From Phenylobacterium sp. SCN 70-31 (GTDB taxonomy: Bacteria; Pseudomonadota; Alphaproteobacteria; Caulobacterales; Caulobacteraceae): a DNA stretch of 64,000 nucleotides. The notes under the pieces were generated by a model. The model saw nothing but the letters and a program-made list of their open reading frames with translations, ran no database searches and was not told where the DNA came from. Below are positions 15,930 through 24,143 of this stretch, in pieces; the stretch's first letter is position 1, and each line of letters opens with the position of its first letter. The stretch spans positions 1 to 64,000 of the forward strand of contig NZ_MEEX01000017.1 in NCBI RefSeq assembly GCF_001724605.1. The letters are read 5' to 3'. The translations under genes were made by a program, and so were the position numbers.

Positions 15930-18900
15930 ATGATCGGTCCGCTCATCGACGGCGCCATCAAGCGAAGGAAGGTCGTCCTCGCGGTCACCCTGATCGCGGC
16001 GCTGTTCGGCCTGTTCGCCTATATTTCGATGCCGCGGGAATCCGAGCCCGACATCGACCTGCCCTACATCTCGGTTGTCGTTCCCTACCCCGGCGTCTCG
16101 CCCGAGGACGCCGAGCGCCTGCTGGTCAAGCCGCTGGAACTGGAGCTCCAGACCATTCAGGGCATCGAGTCGATGAATGCGGTCGCGCGCCAGAACGCGG
16201 CGGTCGTGACCCTGGAATTCGAGGCCGATTTCAACAAGGACAAGGCGCTCGAGGACGTGCGCGCCAAGGTCGACATGGCCCGCGGCAAGTTCCCGCCCGA
16301 CGCCGAAGAGCCGATCATCCAGGAAATGAACTTCTCGGGCGAGCCGATCATCGGCATCGTCATCTCCGGCTCGGCGCCCGAACGCGAGCTGTTCCGCGTG
16401 GCCAGGCAGCTCAAGGAGCGCCTGGAGGGGACCGACGGCGTCCTGGAAGTCTTCATGAGCGGCGGACGCGAGGAAGTCCTCGAGGTCGCCATCGATCCCT
16501 TGCGGATGGAAGCCTACAACGTCACCACCAGCGAGCTGGCCCAGGTGATCGGGCGCAACAACCAGCTCGTCCCGGCCGGCAATCTACGCTCGGGCTCGGG
16601 CCAGTTCGCGGTGAAGGTGCCGGGGGTGGTCCAGGAGCCTGCCGACATCATGGCTCTGCCGATCAAGCGCAACGGGGACCGGCTGGTGACCGTGGCCGAC
16701 ATCGGCGACGTCCGGCGCACCTTCAAGGAGCCCACCTCCATCAGCCGGTTCAACGGCCATCCCGCCTTCGTGCTGGAGGTGACCAAGCGCGGCGGCGCCA
16801 ACATTCTCGCCACGGTGGAGACGGTGCGCAAGGCCACCGAGGAGGACGCCCGGAGGTGGCCGTCGACGGTCCGCCTGGACTACATCTACGACGAGAGCGA
16901 GTTCATCGCGCGCACGCTGGTGGTCCTGGAGAGCGGCCTGATCATCGCCGCCATCCTGGTGATGATGATCATCGTGGTCAGCCTGGGCATCCGCCAGGGC
17001 CTGATCGTCGGCACCTCGATCCCCCTCTGCTTCCTTATCGCCTTCCTGCTGATCAACAGCATGGGCGTGACGCTGAACATGATGGTCATGTTCGGCATGG
17101 TCCTGGCCGTGGGCATCCTGGTGGACGGCGGCATCGTCGTGACCGAGTACGCCGACCGCAAGATGGCCGAAGGCATGCCGAAGGAGGAGGCGTTCACCGC
17201 CGCCGGCAAGCGGATGTTCTGGCCGGTGGTGAACGGCACCCTGACCACGCTGTGCGCCTTCGTGCCGTTCATGTTCTGGAACTCCATCGCCGGCAAGTTC
17301 ATGAGCTACCTGCCGCTGACGCTGTTCTTCGTGCTCGGCGCCTCGATCTGCATCGCGCTGATCTTCATCCCCGCGCTCGGTTCGCTGGCCTCGCGGAAGA
17401 CCGCGGTGGACGAAGAGCACCTGGCCGAGATCATGAAGTCCGAGCACGGCGACCCGCGCGAGATGTCGGGCTTCATGGGCTGGTACGCGCGGGCGCTCAC
17501 CTACCTCGGCCAGCGCCCGACCCGGACGATCGCCGCCGGCGGCCTCATCGTGCTGGCGATCGTCGTCTCGTTCGCGATGACGAAGCACCGGACCGAGTTC
17601 TTCTTCGAGGACGACCCCGAATTCACCCAGGTCTTCGTGAAGGCTCGGGGCAACCTCTCGCCCGAGGCCCAGGACGGACTGGTGCGGCAGGTCGAGGAAC
17701 GTCTGGTCGGCGTCAAGGGCGTGGAATCGTTCTACGTGCGGGCGGGCGGCTTCAGCGCCAACGGTGGTCCGAACTCGGCGCCCAACGACACGGTGGGCCG
17801 GATCCGCGTCGACTTCCTGGACTTCGAGGAACGGACCGCCCTCGGCCTGACCGGCAAGGCGATCGAGGACGAGGTCCGGCGCCGGGTGACGAACATCCCC
17901 GGCCTGCAGATCGAGGTGCGCGGGCCGCAGAACGGCCCCCCTGTGGGCAAGGACGTCCAGGTCCAGCTCCTCAGCAACGACCCGACGGCGCTGAACAAGG
18001 CCGCCGACCTGGTGTTCGACAAGCTGGCGTCGGACCGGCAGCTCATGGAGCTTGAAGACAACCGGACCTCGCCCGGCATCGAATGGAACCTGATCGTCGA
18101 TCGCGAAGCGGCCGGCCGCTACGGCGTCGACGTGCTGTCGGTGGGCCAGACCATCCAGTTCCTCACCGGCGGGGTCCTGATGGGACGTTTCCGGCCCGAC
18201 GACGCCGACGACGAACTGGACATCCGCGTCCGCTTCACCGCCGACGCGCGCAACGTGGCGGCGCTGGAGGAGCTGAAGGTCACGACGCCGCTGGGCCCCG
18301 TGCCGGCCAGCTACTTCATCAAGCAGGCCCCCTCCCAGCAGGTGACCCAGATCCAGCGCCGGGACGGCCAGCGCCTCGTCATCCTCCAGGCCAATGCGGT
18401 CGAGGGGGTCGCGGCGAACCAGAAGATCGCCCAGCTCCGGCCCTGGCTTCAGCAGGCGCCGATCGATCCGGCCGTGACCTGGAAGTTCACCGGCGCCGAC
18501 GAGGAAGGCGCCGAGGCGGCGGTGTTCTTCGCCACCGCGATGCTGGCGTCCCTGTTCATGATGTTCGTGATCCTGCTGTGCCAGTTCAACAGCTTCTACG
18601 GGGTGTTCGTGACCCTCTCGGCGGTGATCCTGTCCACCGTGGGCGTGTTGCTCGGCGTGCAGGTGAACTTCGCCGACACCTTCCCGTACATCTCGGTGAT
18701 CATGCTGGGCACGGGCGTCGTGGCCCTGTTCGGGGTGGTGGTGGGCCACAACATCGTGCTGGTGGACACCTTCTACCACCTCCGGCAGGCGGGCTATGCG
18801 GCGGACGAGGCGGCGATGCGGGCGGCGGTCCAGCGGTTCCGGCCGGTGCTGCTGACCACTCTGGTGACGGTGGTGGGCCTGTTGCCGCTGATGTTCCAGA

Positions 18901-19163
18901 TCCACCCGAACTTCCACACCGGCCACATCGAGTACAAGGCGCCCGGCTCGGCCTGGTGGGTGCAGCTTTCGGCCTCGGTCGTCTGGGGCCTGTCGTTCGC
19001 CACCCTGCTGACGCTGGTGCTCACGCCCGTCATGCTGGCCGCGCCCAAGGTCTACTCGCGCCGGTTCGGCTGGCTGCGCGACCACCTGCCATGGGTGCGT
19101 CGGCGGGTGGCGACGCCGCCGGCGGCCGACCGGTCCGACGACCTGCCCCGCGCCGCGGAGTGA
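15930..19163 (+). CDS. RND multidrug efflux pump permease (1077 aa)
   Basis: Proton-driven inner-membrane exporter of the HAE1/AcrB type. Twelve membrane segments lie in two halves, each followed by a large periplasmic loop. Signatures: G-V-S-P-E-D-A-E near the N-terminus, and TM4 with V-G-I-L-V-D-G-G-I-V-V-T-E-Y-A-D-R-K, where AcrB has two adjacent Asp and this protein has Asp-Gly. The second half has G-H-N-I-V-L-V-D-T-F. Length is normal. It forms an operon with the adaptor; no outer-membrane channel gene is present, so it must use one encoded elsewhere. The substrate is unknown. Confidence 0.93.
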   Translation: MIGPLIDGAIKRRKVVLAVTLIAALFGLFAYISMPRESEPDIDLPYISVVVPYPGVSPEDAERLLVKPLELELQTIQGIESMNAVARQNAAVVTLEFEADFNKDKALEDVRAKVDMARGKFPPDAEEPIIQEMNFSGEPIIGIVISGSAPERELFRVARQLKERLEGTDGVLEVFMSGGREEVLEVAIDPLRMEAYNVTTSELAQVIGRNNQLVPAGNLRSGSGQFAVKVPGVVQEPADIMALPIKRNGDRLVTVADIGDVRRTFKEPTSISRFNGHPAFVLEVTKRGGANILATVETVRKATEEDARRWPSTVRLDYIYDESEFIARTLVVLESGLIIAAILVMMIIVVSLGIRQGLIVGTSIPLCFLIAFLLINSMGVTLNMMVMFGMVLAVGILVDGGIVVTEYADRKMAEGMPKEEAFTAAGKRMFWPVVNGTLTTLCAFVPFMFWNSIAGKFMSYLPLTLFFVLGASICIALIFIPALGSLASRKTAVDEEHLAEIMKSEHGDPREMSGFMGWYARALTYLGQRPTRTIAAGGLIVLAIVVSFAMTKHRTEFFFEDDPEFTQVFVKARGNLSPEAQDGLVRQVEERLVGVKGVESFYVRAGGFSANGGPNSAPNDTVGRIRVDFLDFEERTALGLTGKAIEDEVRRRVTNIPGLQIEVRGPQNGPPVGKDVQVQLLSNDPTALNKAADLVFDKLASDRQLMELEDNRTSPGIEWNLIVDREAAGRYGVDVLSVGQTIQFLTGGVLMGRFRPDDADDELDIRVRFTADARNVAALEELKVTTPLGPVPASYFIKQAPSQQVTQIQRRDGQRLVILQANAVEGVAANQKIAQLRPWLQQAPIDPAVTWKFTGADEEGAEAAVFFATAMLASLFMMFVILLCQFNSFYGVFVTLSAVILSTVGVLLGVQVNFADTFPYISVIMLGTGVVALFGVVVGHNIVLVDTFYHLRQAGYAADEAAMRAAVQRFRPVLLTTLVTVVGLLPLMFQIHPNFHTGHIEYKAPGSAWWVQLSASVVWGLSFATLLTLVLTPVMLAAPKVYSRRFGWLRDHLPWVRRRVATPPAADRSDDLPRAAE

Positions 19164-19167
19164 CGGC

Positions 19168-19701
19168 TTGAGCGAAGGGCTGACGCATCGCCTGGCCACG
19201 CCCGAAGACGCGGCCGCCCTGGCCGCGGTGATGGACGCGGCGATCGCCGAGCTGCAACGCGGGTTTCTCGACCCGGGGCAGATCGCATCCAGCCGCACGA
19301 TCATGGGCCTGGACCGGCAGCTCATCGCCGACGGCACGTACTTCCTGGTTCAGGACGGCGCGCATATCGCCGGTTGTGGCGGCTGGAGCCGGCGCGCCAC
19401 GCTCTACGGCGGCGACCACACCCCCGGGCGCGACGCCGCCCTGCTGGACCCGGCCACCGAGCCGGCGCGGGTGCGGGCGATGTACACCCATCCCGACTTC
19501 GCCCGTCGGGGCGTGGGTCGCCTGATCCTCTCGCTGTGCGAACAGGCGGCCCGGGCCGAGGGCTTCCGGCGCGTGGAACTCATGGCCACGCTGTCGGGCC
19601 GCGCACTCTACAGCCAGTGCGGCTACCAGGACATCGAGGCGATCGAGGACGCCCGCGGCGGCGCCCCGGTGCCGCTGGTCCGGATGGGCAAGGCGCTCTG
19701 A
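19168..19701 (+). CDS. GNAT-family N-acetyltransferase (177 aa)
   Basis: Acetyl-CoA-dependent acyltransferase. The GNAT core motif A is visible: V-R-A-M-Y-T-H-P-D-F-A-R-R-G-V-G-R-L-I-L (residues 103-122), with the R-R-G-V-G pyrophosphate loop, then L-C-E-Q-A-A-R-A-E-G-F and a Y-S-Q-C-G-Y end. Start is TTG at 19168, just 4 bases after the pump stop, with a CGGAG site inside the pump's end, so it is translated with the efflux operon. A role in modifying the exported drug is possible but only inferred. Confidence 0.8.
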   Translation: MSEGLTHRLATPEDAAALAAVMDAAIAELQRGFLDPGQIASSRTIMGLDRQLIADGTYFLVQDGAHIAGCGGWSRRATLYGGDHTPGRDAALLDPATEPARVRAMYTHPDFARRGVGRLILSLCEQAARAEGFRRVELMATLSGRALYSQCGYQDIEAIEDARGGAPVPLVRMGKAL

Positions 19702-19728
19702 GCGATCCCCTCCCGACCCCCGCGTCCT

Positions 19729-19956
19729 AAGGAGGCCGCGGGCGCGCATCCAGGCCATGAAGTCGGCCGGCCGCTGCATCGGCGTGGCGCCCTCGCGGCC
19801 GGGATAGCCGTAGCCGTGTCCGCCCGTCTCATAGAGATGAAGTTCGACGGCGCCTCCCGCCTCGCTCAACTCGGCCTTGACCGCGCCAGCCCGGGGATGC
19901 CGGTTCAGGGTCGGCGCCTCGCCCATGAACCGACCCGGGTGAAAGACGCTTCGCAC
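19729..19956 (-). pseudogene. Remnant of an alpha/beta-hydrolase (C-terminal part)
   Basis: An open frame from ATG 19956 encodes about 76 residues that look like the tail of an esterase/BD-FAE-type hydrolase: V-K-A-E-L-S-E-A-G-G-A-V-E-L-H-L-Y-E-T-G-G-H-G-Y-G, with the catalytic-His G-G-H-G motif, then F-M-A-W-M-R-A-R-G-L-L, the usual end. The nucleophile Ser and Asp half is absent upstream, and the frame then runs on without its own stop. It appears to be a decayed fragment between the GNAT gene and the alternative oxidase. Confidence 0.5.
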
Positions 19957-20085
19957 GACGGTGATATGGGCCTCCGTACCGGTACCTAGGGGACGGACCC
20001 GGATAGTTGCGCCTCCGTGCTGCGGGCTATCTCCACAGCCGTCGCCGCCATGGGAGCGGCGACGCCGACATCACGAGAAGCCGCC

Positions 20086-20778
20086 ATGTCACCTCCCCCG
20101 ATCGACCTGACCGTCACCCATCGGCCCCGCGGCCTTTCCGACCGCGTCGCGTTCGGCTTCGTCAAGGCGCTGCGCTTCTGCGCCGACACCTTCTTCGCCA
20201 AGCGCTACGGCCACCGCGCCGTGGTGCTGGAGACCGTCGCGGCCGTGCCCGGCATGGTAGGGGCTACGCTCAACCACCTGAAGTGCCTGCGCCGGATGGA
20301 GGACGACCGCGGCTGGATCAAGACGCTGATGGACGAGGCCGAGAACGAGCGGATGCACCTGATGACCTTCATCGAGGTGGCCAGGCCGACGGCCTTCGAG
20401 CGTTTCGTGGTCGTCGCCGCGCAGTGGGTGTTCTACCTGTTCTTCTTCGGCCTCTACCTGATCTCGCCGCGGACGGCGCACCGGGTGGTGGGCTACTTCG
20501 AGGAAGAGGCCGTGATCAGCTACACCCACTACCTCGCCGAGATCGACAAGGGACGTTCGCCGAACGTCGCGGCGCCGCAGATCGCCCTGCGGTACTGGAA
20601 TCTTCCCGCGGACGCGACCCTGCGCGATGTGGTCGAAGTGGTGCGCGCCGACGAGGCCCACCACCGGGACGTGAACCACGCCTTCGCCGACGAACTGGCC
20701 GGCGTGCGGCCGGCGACGAAGATCCCGGCGGTCTGGCCGCACGAGCCGCTGGAGCCCCACTGGCGCGAGGCGGCCTGA
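20086..20778 (+). CDS. aox: Alternative (cyanide-insensitive) quinol oxidase, AOX (230 aa)
   Basis: Di-iron quinol oxidase that passes electrons from ubiquinol to oxygen without proton pumping and is insensitive to cyanide and nitric oxide. All di-iron ligand motifs are present: L-E-T (Glu49), N-E-R-M-H-L (Glu88, His91), F-E-E-E-A-V (139-141) and [12 protein letters not shown] (Glu190, His193). The [10 protein letters not shown] and S-Y-T-H-Y-L segments are also typical. It lacks the mitochondrial N-terminal extension. The ATG at 20086 is preferred over an in-frame ATG at 20017 because it fits the start of bacterial homologues. The downstream globin start overlaps this stop. Confidence 0.95.
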   Translation: MSPPPIDLTVTHRPRGLSDRVAFGFVKALRFCADTFFAKRYGHRAVVLETVAAVPGMVGATLNHLKCLRRMEDDRGWIKTLMDEAENERMHLMTFIEVARPTAFERFVVVAAQWVFYLFFFGLYLISPRTAHRVVGYFEEEAVISYTHYLAEIDKGRSPNVAAPQIALRYWNLPADATLRDVVEVVRADEAHHRDVNHAFADELAGVRPATKIPAVWPHEPLEPHWREAA

Positions 20779-21191
20779 TGGAGCCGCACCTCCGGATCGG
20801 CCCCGGCGTCGCCGCCGGCGTGGACGAGGCGGTGATCCGCACCCAGGTGCATACCTTCTATGGCCGGGTGCGGGTTCATCCCGTGCTCGGCCCCGTCTTC
20901 AATTCCGCCATCGACGACTGGGACGAGCATCTGGCCAAGCTGTGCGACTTCTGGTCGTCGGTGCTGCTCATGACCGGCCGGTTCAAAGGCTCGCCCATGG
21001 CGGCGCACGCGCGCCGGCCCGACATCCGCGACGAGCATTTCGCCGTCTGGCTGGACCTGTTCGAGGCGACCGCGCGCGAGGTCTGCCCGCCCGCGGCCGC
21101 CGACCTGTTCATCGACAAGGCCCGGATGATCGGCCGCAGCCTGCGCCTGGGGCTGGCCGTCCAGCGAGGCGCGCCGCTGCCGCGGGAGTGA
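20778..21191 (+). CDS. Group III truncated haemoglobin (137 aa)
   Basis: Small haem protein of the trHb3 class. The class signature is clear: F-Y-G-R-V-R-V-H-P-V-L-G-P-V-F-N, D-W-D-E-H-L-A-K-L-C-D-F-W-S-S-V-L-L-M-T-G-R-F-K-G, then P-M-A-A-H-A-R-R-P containing the likely proximal His and H-F-A-V-W-L-D-L-F. Known members bind oxygen, cyanide or nitric oxide, and some protect respiration. The start ATG shares its A with the TGA of the oxidase gene (TGATG), so translation is coupled to AOX. Confidence 0.93.
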   Translation: MEPHLRIGPGVAAGVDEAVIRTQVHTFYGRVRVHPVLGPVFNSAIDDWDEHLAKLCDFWSSVLLMTGRFKGSPMAAHARRPDIRDEHFAVWLDLFEATAREVCPPAAADLFIDKARMIGRSLRLGLAVQRGAPLPRE

Positions 21192-21308
21192 GGCGCGCCA
21201 GGCCGGCGCGTCGCAGGCGCCGTATATCTTGGCTGCGAACCCGCACAAAACCACGAGCGGGCCCGAACTCCTCCTAGGCCCCTCGCGAGCGGAGGATCCG
21301 TCATGGAA

Positions 21309-21380
21309 AACCACGGAAGACACAGAAGGACACGGACGGTGAAGCTGCGATTTCCGTATCCTTCTGTGTCTTCCGTGGTT
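21309..21380. repeat. Perfect 22-bp inverted repeat (28-bp with one mismatch)
   Basis: The left arm (21309-21330) and the right arm (21359-21380) are exact reverse complements over 22 bases, and pairing continues six more bases with a single mismatch (21331-21336 with 21353-21358) around a loop of 16 bases. The arm contains GGAAGACACAGAAGGA. It sits between two convergent genes, after the globin stop and before the ABC exporter stop. It has no T-run. It may be a dispersed repeat unit or a bidirectional transcript-end stem. Confidence 0.9.
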
Positions 21381-21489
21381 CCTTAGATTTGGAAGGCGCC
21401 GCTTCGCAGCCTTGCAGAACCAAACGCGGCGATCTCCATCGCGCGTCCATGGCTTTCAAATGCTGCCGTGGCCCATTTTTCAGCTGCGC

Positions 21490-23391
21490 CTAACCCGCCC
21501 GCGTCTGACGCCGCCAGAGGGCGGCGTACTCGGCGCCCTTGGCCAGAAGCTCGTCGTGCGTCCCGCGCTCCACGATCCGGCCGCGGCGCAGCACCAGGAT
21601 CTGGTCGGCGTCGGCGATTGTGGACAGGCGGTGGGCGATCACCAGCGTGGTGCGGCCCGCCTTCACGCGGCGCAAAGTCTCCTGGATCGCCGCCTCCGTC
21701 GGGCCGTCCAGGGCGCTCGTCGCCTCGTCCAGGATCAGCAGCCGCGGGTCGGCCAGCAGGGCGCGGGCGATGCCGACACGCTGGCGCTCGCCGCCCGACA
21801 GCTTCAGGCCCCGCTCGCCCACGCGGGTCTCGAGGCCGTTCGGAAGGCCGTCGATGAACGGCCCCAGTTCGGCGGCGTCGGCTGCCGCGCGAACCTCGGC
21901 CAGCGTGGCCGACGGCCGGGCGAAGGCGACGTTGGCGTAGAGGGTGTCGTTGAACAGCGCCACGTCCTGGGGGACCAGGGCGACGGCGCGGCGCAGGTCG
22001 GCCTGGCGGGTCCGGCGCAGGTCGACGCCGTCCAGGGTGATGCAGCCGTCCTGCGGGTCGATCAGGCGCATGGCCAGCCGCACGGCCGTGGTCTTGCCCG
22101 CGCCCGAAGGCCCGACCAGGGCCACGGTCTGGCCGGGCCTGGCCTCGAAGCTCACCCCCAGCAGGCCCGACGACCTGGCGTCGTGGCGGAAGCTGACGTC
22201 CTCGAAGGCCAGGGCCGCCCCCTGCCCGCTCGCCGGCGGCAGAGACCGGGCGTCAGGCGCATCCACGATGTCGGGCGCCCGAGCCTTCAGCGCCACCATC
22301 TGCTCCATGTCGATGAGGCCCTGGCGGATCTCACGGTACTGGAAGCCCAGCATGCCCAGAGGCGCGTAGAGGCCCGAGAGCAGGAACACCGCCATGGTGA
22401 TGTCGCCGATGTTCAGCCGGCCGCCCGAGACCTCCATCCCGGCCATGACGGTCATGGCGGCCAGGCCCACGTTCAGGATCAGCGCCTGGGCGCCGTTGAG
22501 CAGGTTGAGGGACGCGTTCGCCCGGGCGCTGGCGTCGACGTAGCGGCCCATGGCCTTCCCATAGGCGTCGACGAGGCGGTCCTCGGCGCCGAAAGCCTTG
22601 AGCGTCTCGTAGTTCATGAGCGCGTCGGACGAGAGGCCGGCCGCACGCGTCTCGGCCTCGTTCAGCTCCCGGCGGTGCGACAGGCGCCAGTCGGTGATGC
22701 GGAAGGTCAGCACGGCATAGACCACCAAGGTGGCGAAAGCCGTCAGGGCGAAGCGCCAGTCCAGCCGCACGGCCATGACGACCATCGCCAGGATCAGCTC
22801 CAGGAAGGTCGGCCCCAGGCTGAAGATCACGCTGCGGATCAGGAAGTCGGTGGACCGCGCGCCCCGATCGATCACCCGCGCCAGGGCACCCGACTGCTTG
22901 GTCTGGTGGAAGTCGAGCGACAGCGACAGGGCGTGGCCGAAGCTCTCCACCGCCGCGCGGGCCATGGTGGACTGCGAGACCCGGGTGAAGATGGCGTCGC
23001 GGGCGTAGGGCGCGCAGGCCGCCACCAGCCGCAGGATCGCGAAGCCGACCGCCAGGCCGATGAAGCCGGCGCCCACGACGACGGCTCCCTGCGCGACGGG
23101 CGTCAGGGTGTTGATCGCCTCGCCCAGGAGAACCGGGGCCAGGACTCCGCACAGCTTGCCCACGAAGACCAGCGCCAGGGCCGTCGCGATCCGCAGGCGA
23201 AGCTGTGGCGCGCCCGAACGCAGGACCAGCGCCACGAGGTCGCCCATCGCCCGCCAGAAAGCGAACCGGGCGTCGGCGGGCTCGACCGCGCCGGGGCCCG
23301 AAAAATGGGGGTGGGTCGTGTGGGCGTGAACCAAGGCGTCAACTCTCCCGGCCGACCGGGCGGCGCCGCGCAGGGCGATGGTGGGGCGCAC
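21490..23391 (-). CDS. Atm1-type ABC exporter, fused membrane and ATPase domains (633 aa)
   Basis: Half-size ABC exporter of the Atm1/HMT1 group, whose bacterial and mitochondrial members export glutathione-linked metal or sulphur compounds. Six membrane helices (residues about 55-330) carry D-R-G-A-R-S-T-D-F and N-Y-E-T-L-K-A-F, which are Atm1 features. The ATPase part has Walker A G-P-S-G-A-G-K-T-T, signature L-S-G-G-E-R-Q-R and Walker B L-L-I-L-D-E-A-T. The frame starts with a GTG and no clear ribosome site, so the first residues are uncertain; the N-terminal 45 residues may not be translated. Confidence 0.9.
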   Translation of the reverse strand: MRPTIALRGAARSAGRVDALVHAHTTHPHFSGPGAVEPADARFAFWRAMGDLVALVLRSGAPQLRLRIATALALVFVGKLCGVLAPVLLGEAINTLTPVAQGAVVVGAGFIGLAVGFAILRLVAACAPYARDAIFTRVSQSTMARAAVESFGHALSLSLDFHQTKQSGALARVIDRGARSTDFLIRSVIFSLGPTFLELILAMVVMAVRLDWRFALTAFATLVVYAVLTFRITDWRLSHRRELNEAETRAAGLSSDALMNYETLKAFGAEDRLVDAYGKAMGRYVDASARANASLNLLNGAQALILNVGLAAMTVMAGMEVSGGRLNIGDITMAVFLLSGLYAPLGMLGFQYREIRQGLIDMEQMVALKARAPDIVDAPDARSLPPASGQGAALAFEDVSFRHDARSSGLLGVSFEARPGQTVALVGPSGAGKTTAVRLAMRLIDPQDGCITLDGVDLRRTRQADLRRAVALVPQDVALFNDTLYANVAFARPSATLAEVRAAADAAELGPFIDGLPNGLETRVGERGLKLSGGERQRVGIARALLADPRLLILDEATSALDGPTEAAIQETLRRVKAGRTTLVIAHRLSTIADADQILVLRRGRIVERGTHDELLAKGAEYAALWRRQTRAG

Positions 23392-23494
23392 AATTCACGG
23401 TTTACTTGTCACTCCATAACCCCGAGCCTAGCGACCTGGGACCCGGCGCTTCGCGAGCGCGTTGGGCCCGTGTGTTTCCACTGGAGTATGCGCG

Positions 23495-24097
23495 ATGCGG
23501 CGTCAGAGCCAGCGCCTCGAATCGGCCTGCGTGTTCTGCGGCTCCTCCGACGCGGCGGACCCGGAGTTTCTGGCGGCGGCGGCGACCGTCGGCAAGGCGC
23601 TGGCGGACTCGCGTATCCGGCTTGTCTACGGCGGTGGCGGAGTCGGGCTGATGGGCGCGACGGCGAAGGCGGCGCACGAGGCGGGCGGCGACGTCCTGGG
23701 AATCATTCCGACCTTCCTGGTGGGCGTGGAACGCGCCCTGGAGACGGTGGAGCACATCATCGTCGACAACATGCACGAGCGGAAGATGTTGATGTTCCAG
23801 CGCTCGGACAGCTTCGTGGTCCTTCCGGGCGGGATCGGCACGCTCGAGGAGGTGGTGGAGCTGCTGTCCTGGCGGCGGCTCGACCTGCACGCCAAACCGG
23901 TGGTGTTCTACAATCCGCGCGGCTTCTGGGACCCGCTGTTCGCCCTCTTCAAGCACACGGTGGACGAGCGGCTGACCCCGCCCGATTTCATGGAAGCCTG
24001 GGTCTCGGTGACCGAAGCGGACCAGGTGGTGCCGGCGCTTCTGGGGCAGGCTCGCGAGCCCTTCCCCTCCGAGGCTGCGGTCGGGCGACGCGGATGA
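23495..24097 (+). CDS. LOG-family nucleotide phosphoribohydrolase (200 aa)
   Basis: Member of the LOG (lonely guy)/TIGR00730 family, which cleaves nucleoside-5'-monophosphates to base and ribose phosphate; some members release cytokinins. The motif P-G-G-I-G-T-L-E-E (residues about 110-118) and upstream E-R-K-M-L-M-F, with its catalytic Arg/Lys, are present, and Y-G-G-G-G-V-G-L-M-G binds the phosphate. Start at ATG 23495 has GGAG 8 bases upstream; an in-frame TTG at 23462 is ignored. It diverges from the exporter gene. A cytosolic nucleotide-salvage role is likeliest. Confidence 0.88.
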   Translation: MRRQSQRLESACVFCGSSDAADPEFLAAAATVGKALADSRIRLVYGGGGVGLMGATAKAAHEAGGDVLGIIPTFLVGVERALETVEHIIVDNMHERKMLMFQRSDSFVVLPGGIGTLEEVVELLSWRRLDLHAKPVVFYNPRGFWDPLFALFKHTVDERLTPPDFMEAWVSVTEADQVVPALLGQAREPFPSEAAVGRRG

Positions 24098-24143
24098 GGG
24101 GCGGCCGTTTCGCGCCTTAGCCGCCCCCGACCGCCGACGGGGG

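Noticed and set aside
16584..19337. Long open frame (917 codons) on the minus strand across the RND pump gene
   Set aside because: High GC leaves antisense frames open; it is His/Arg/Gly-rich with no domain and directly opposite a well-supported gene.
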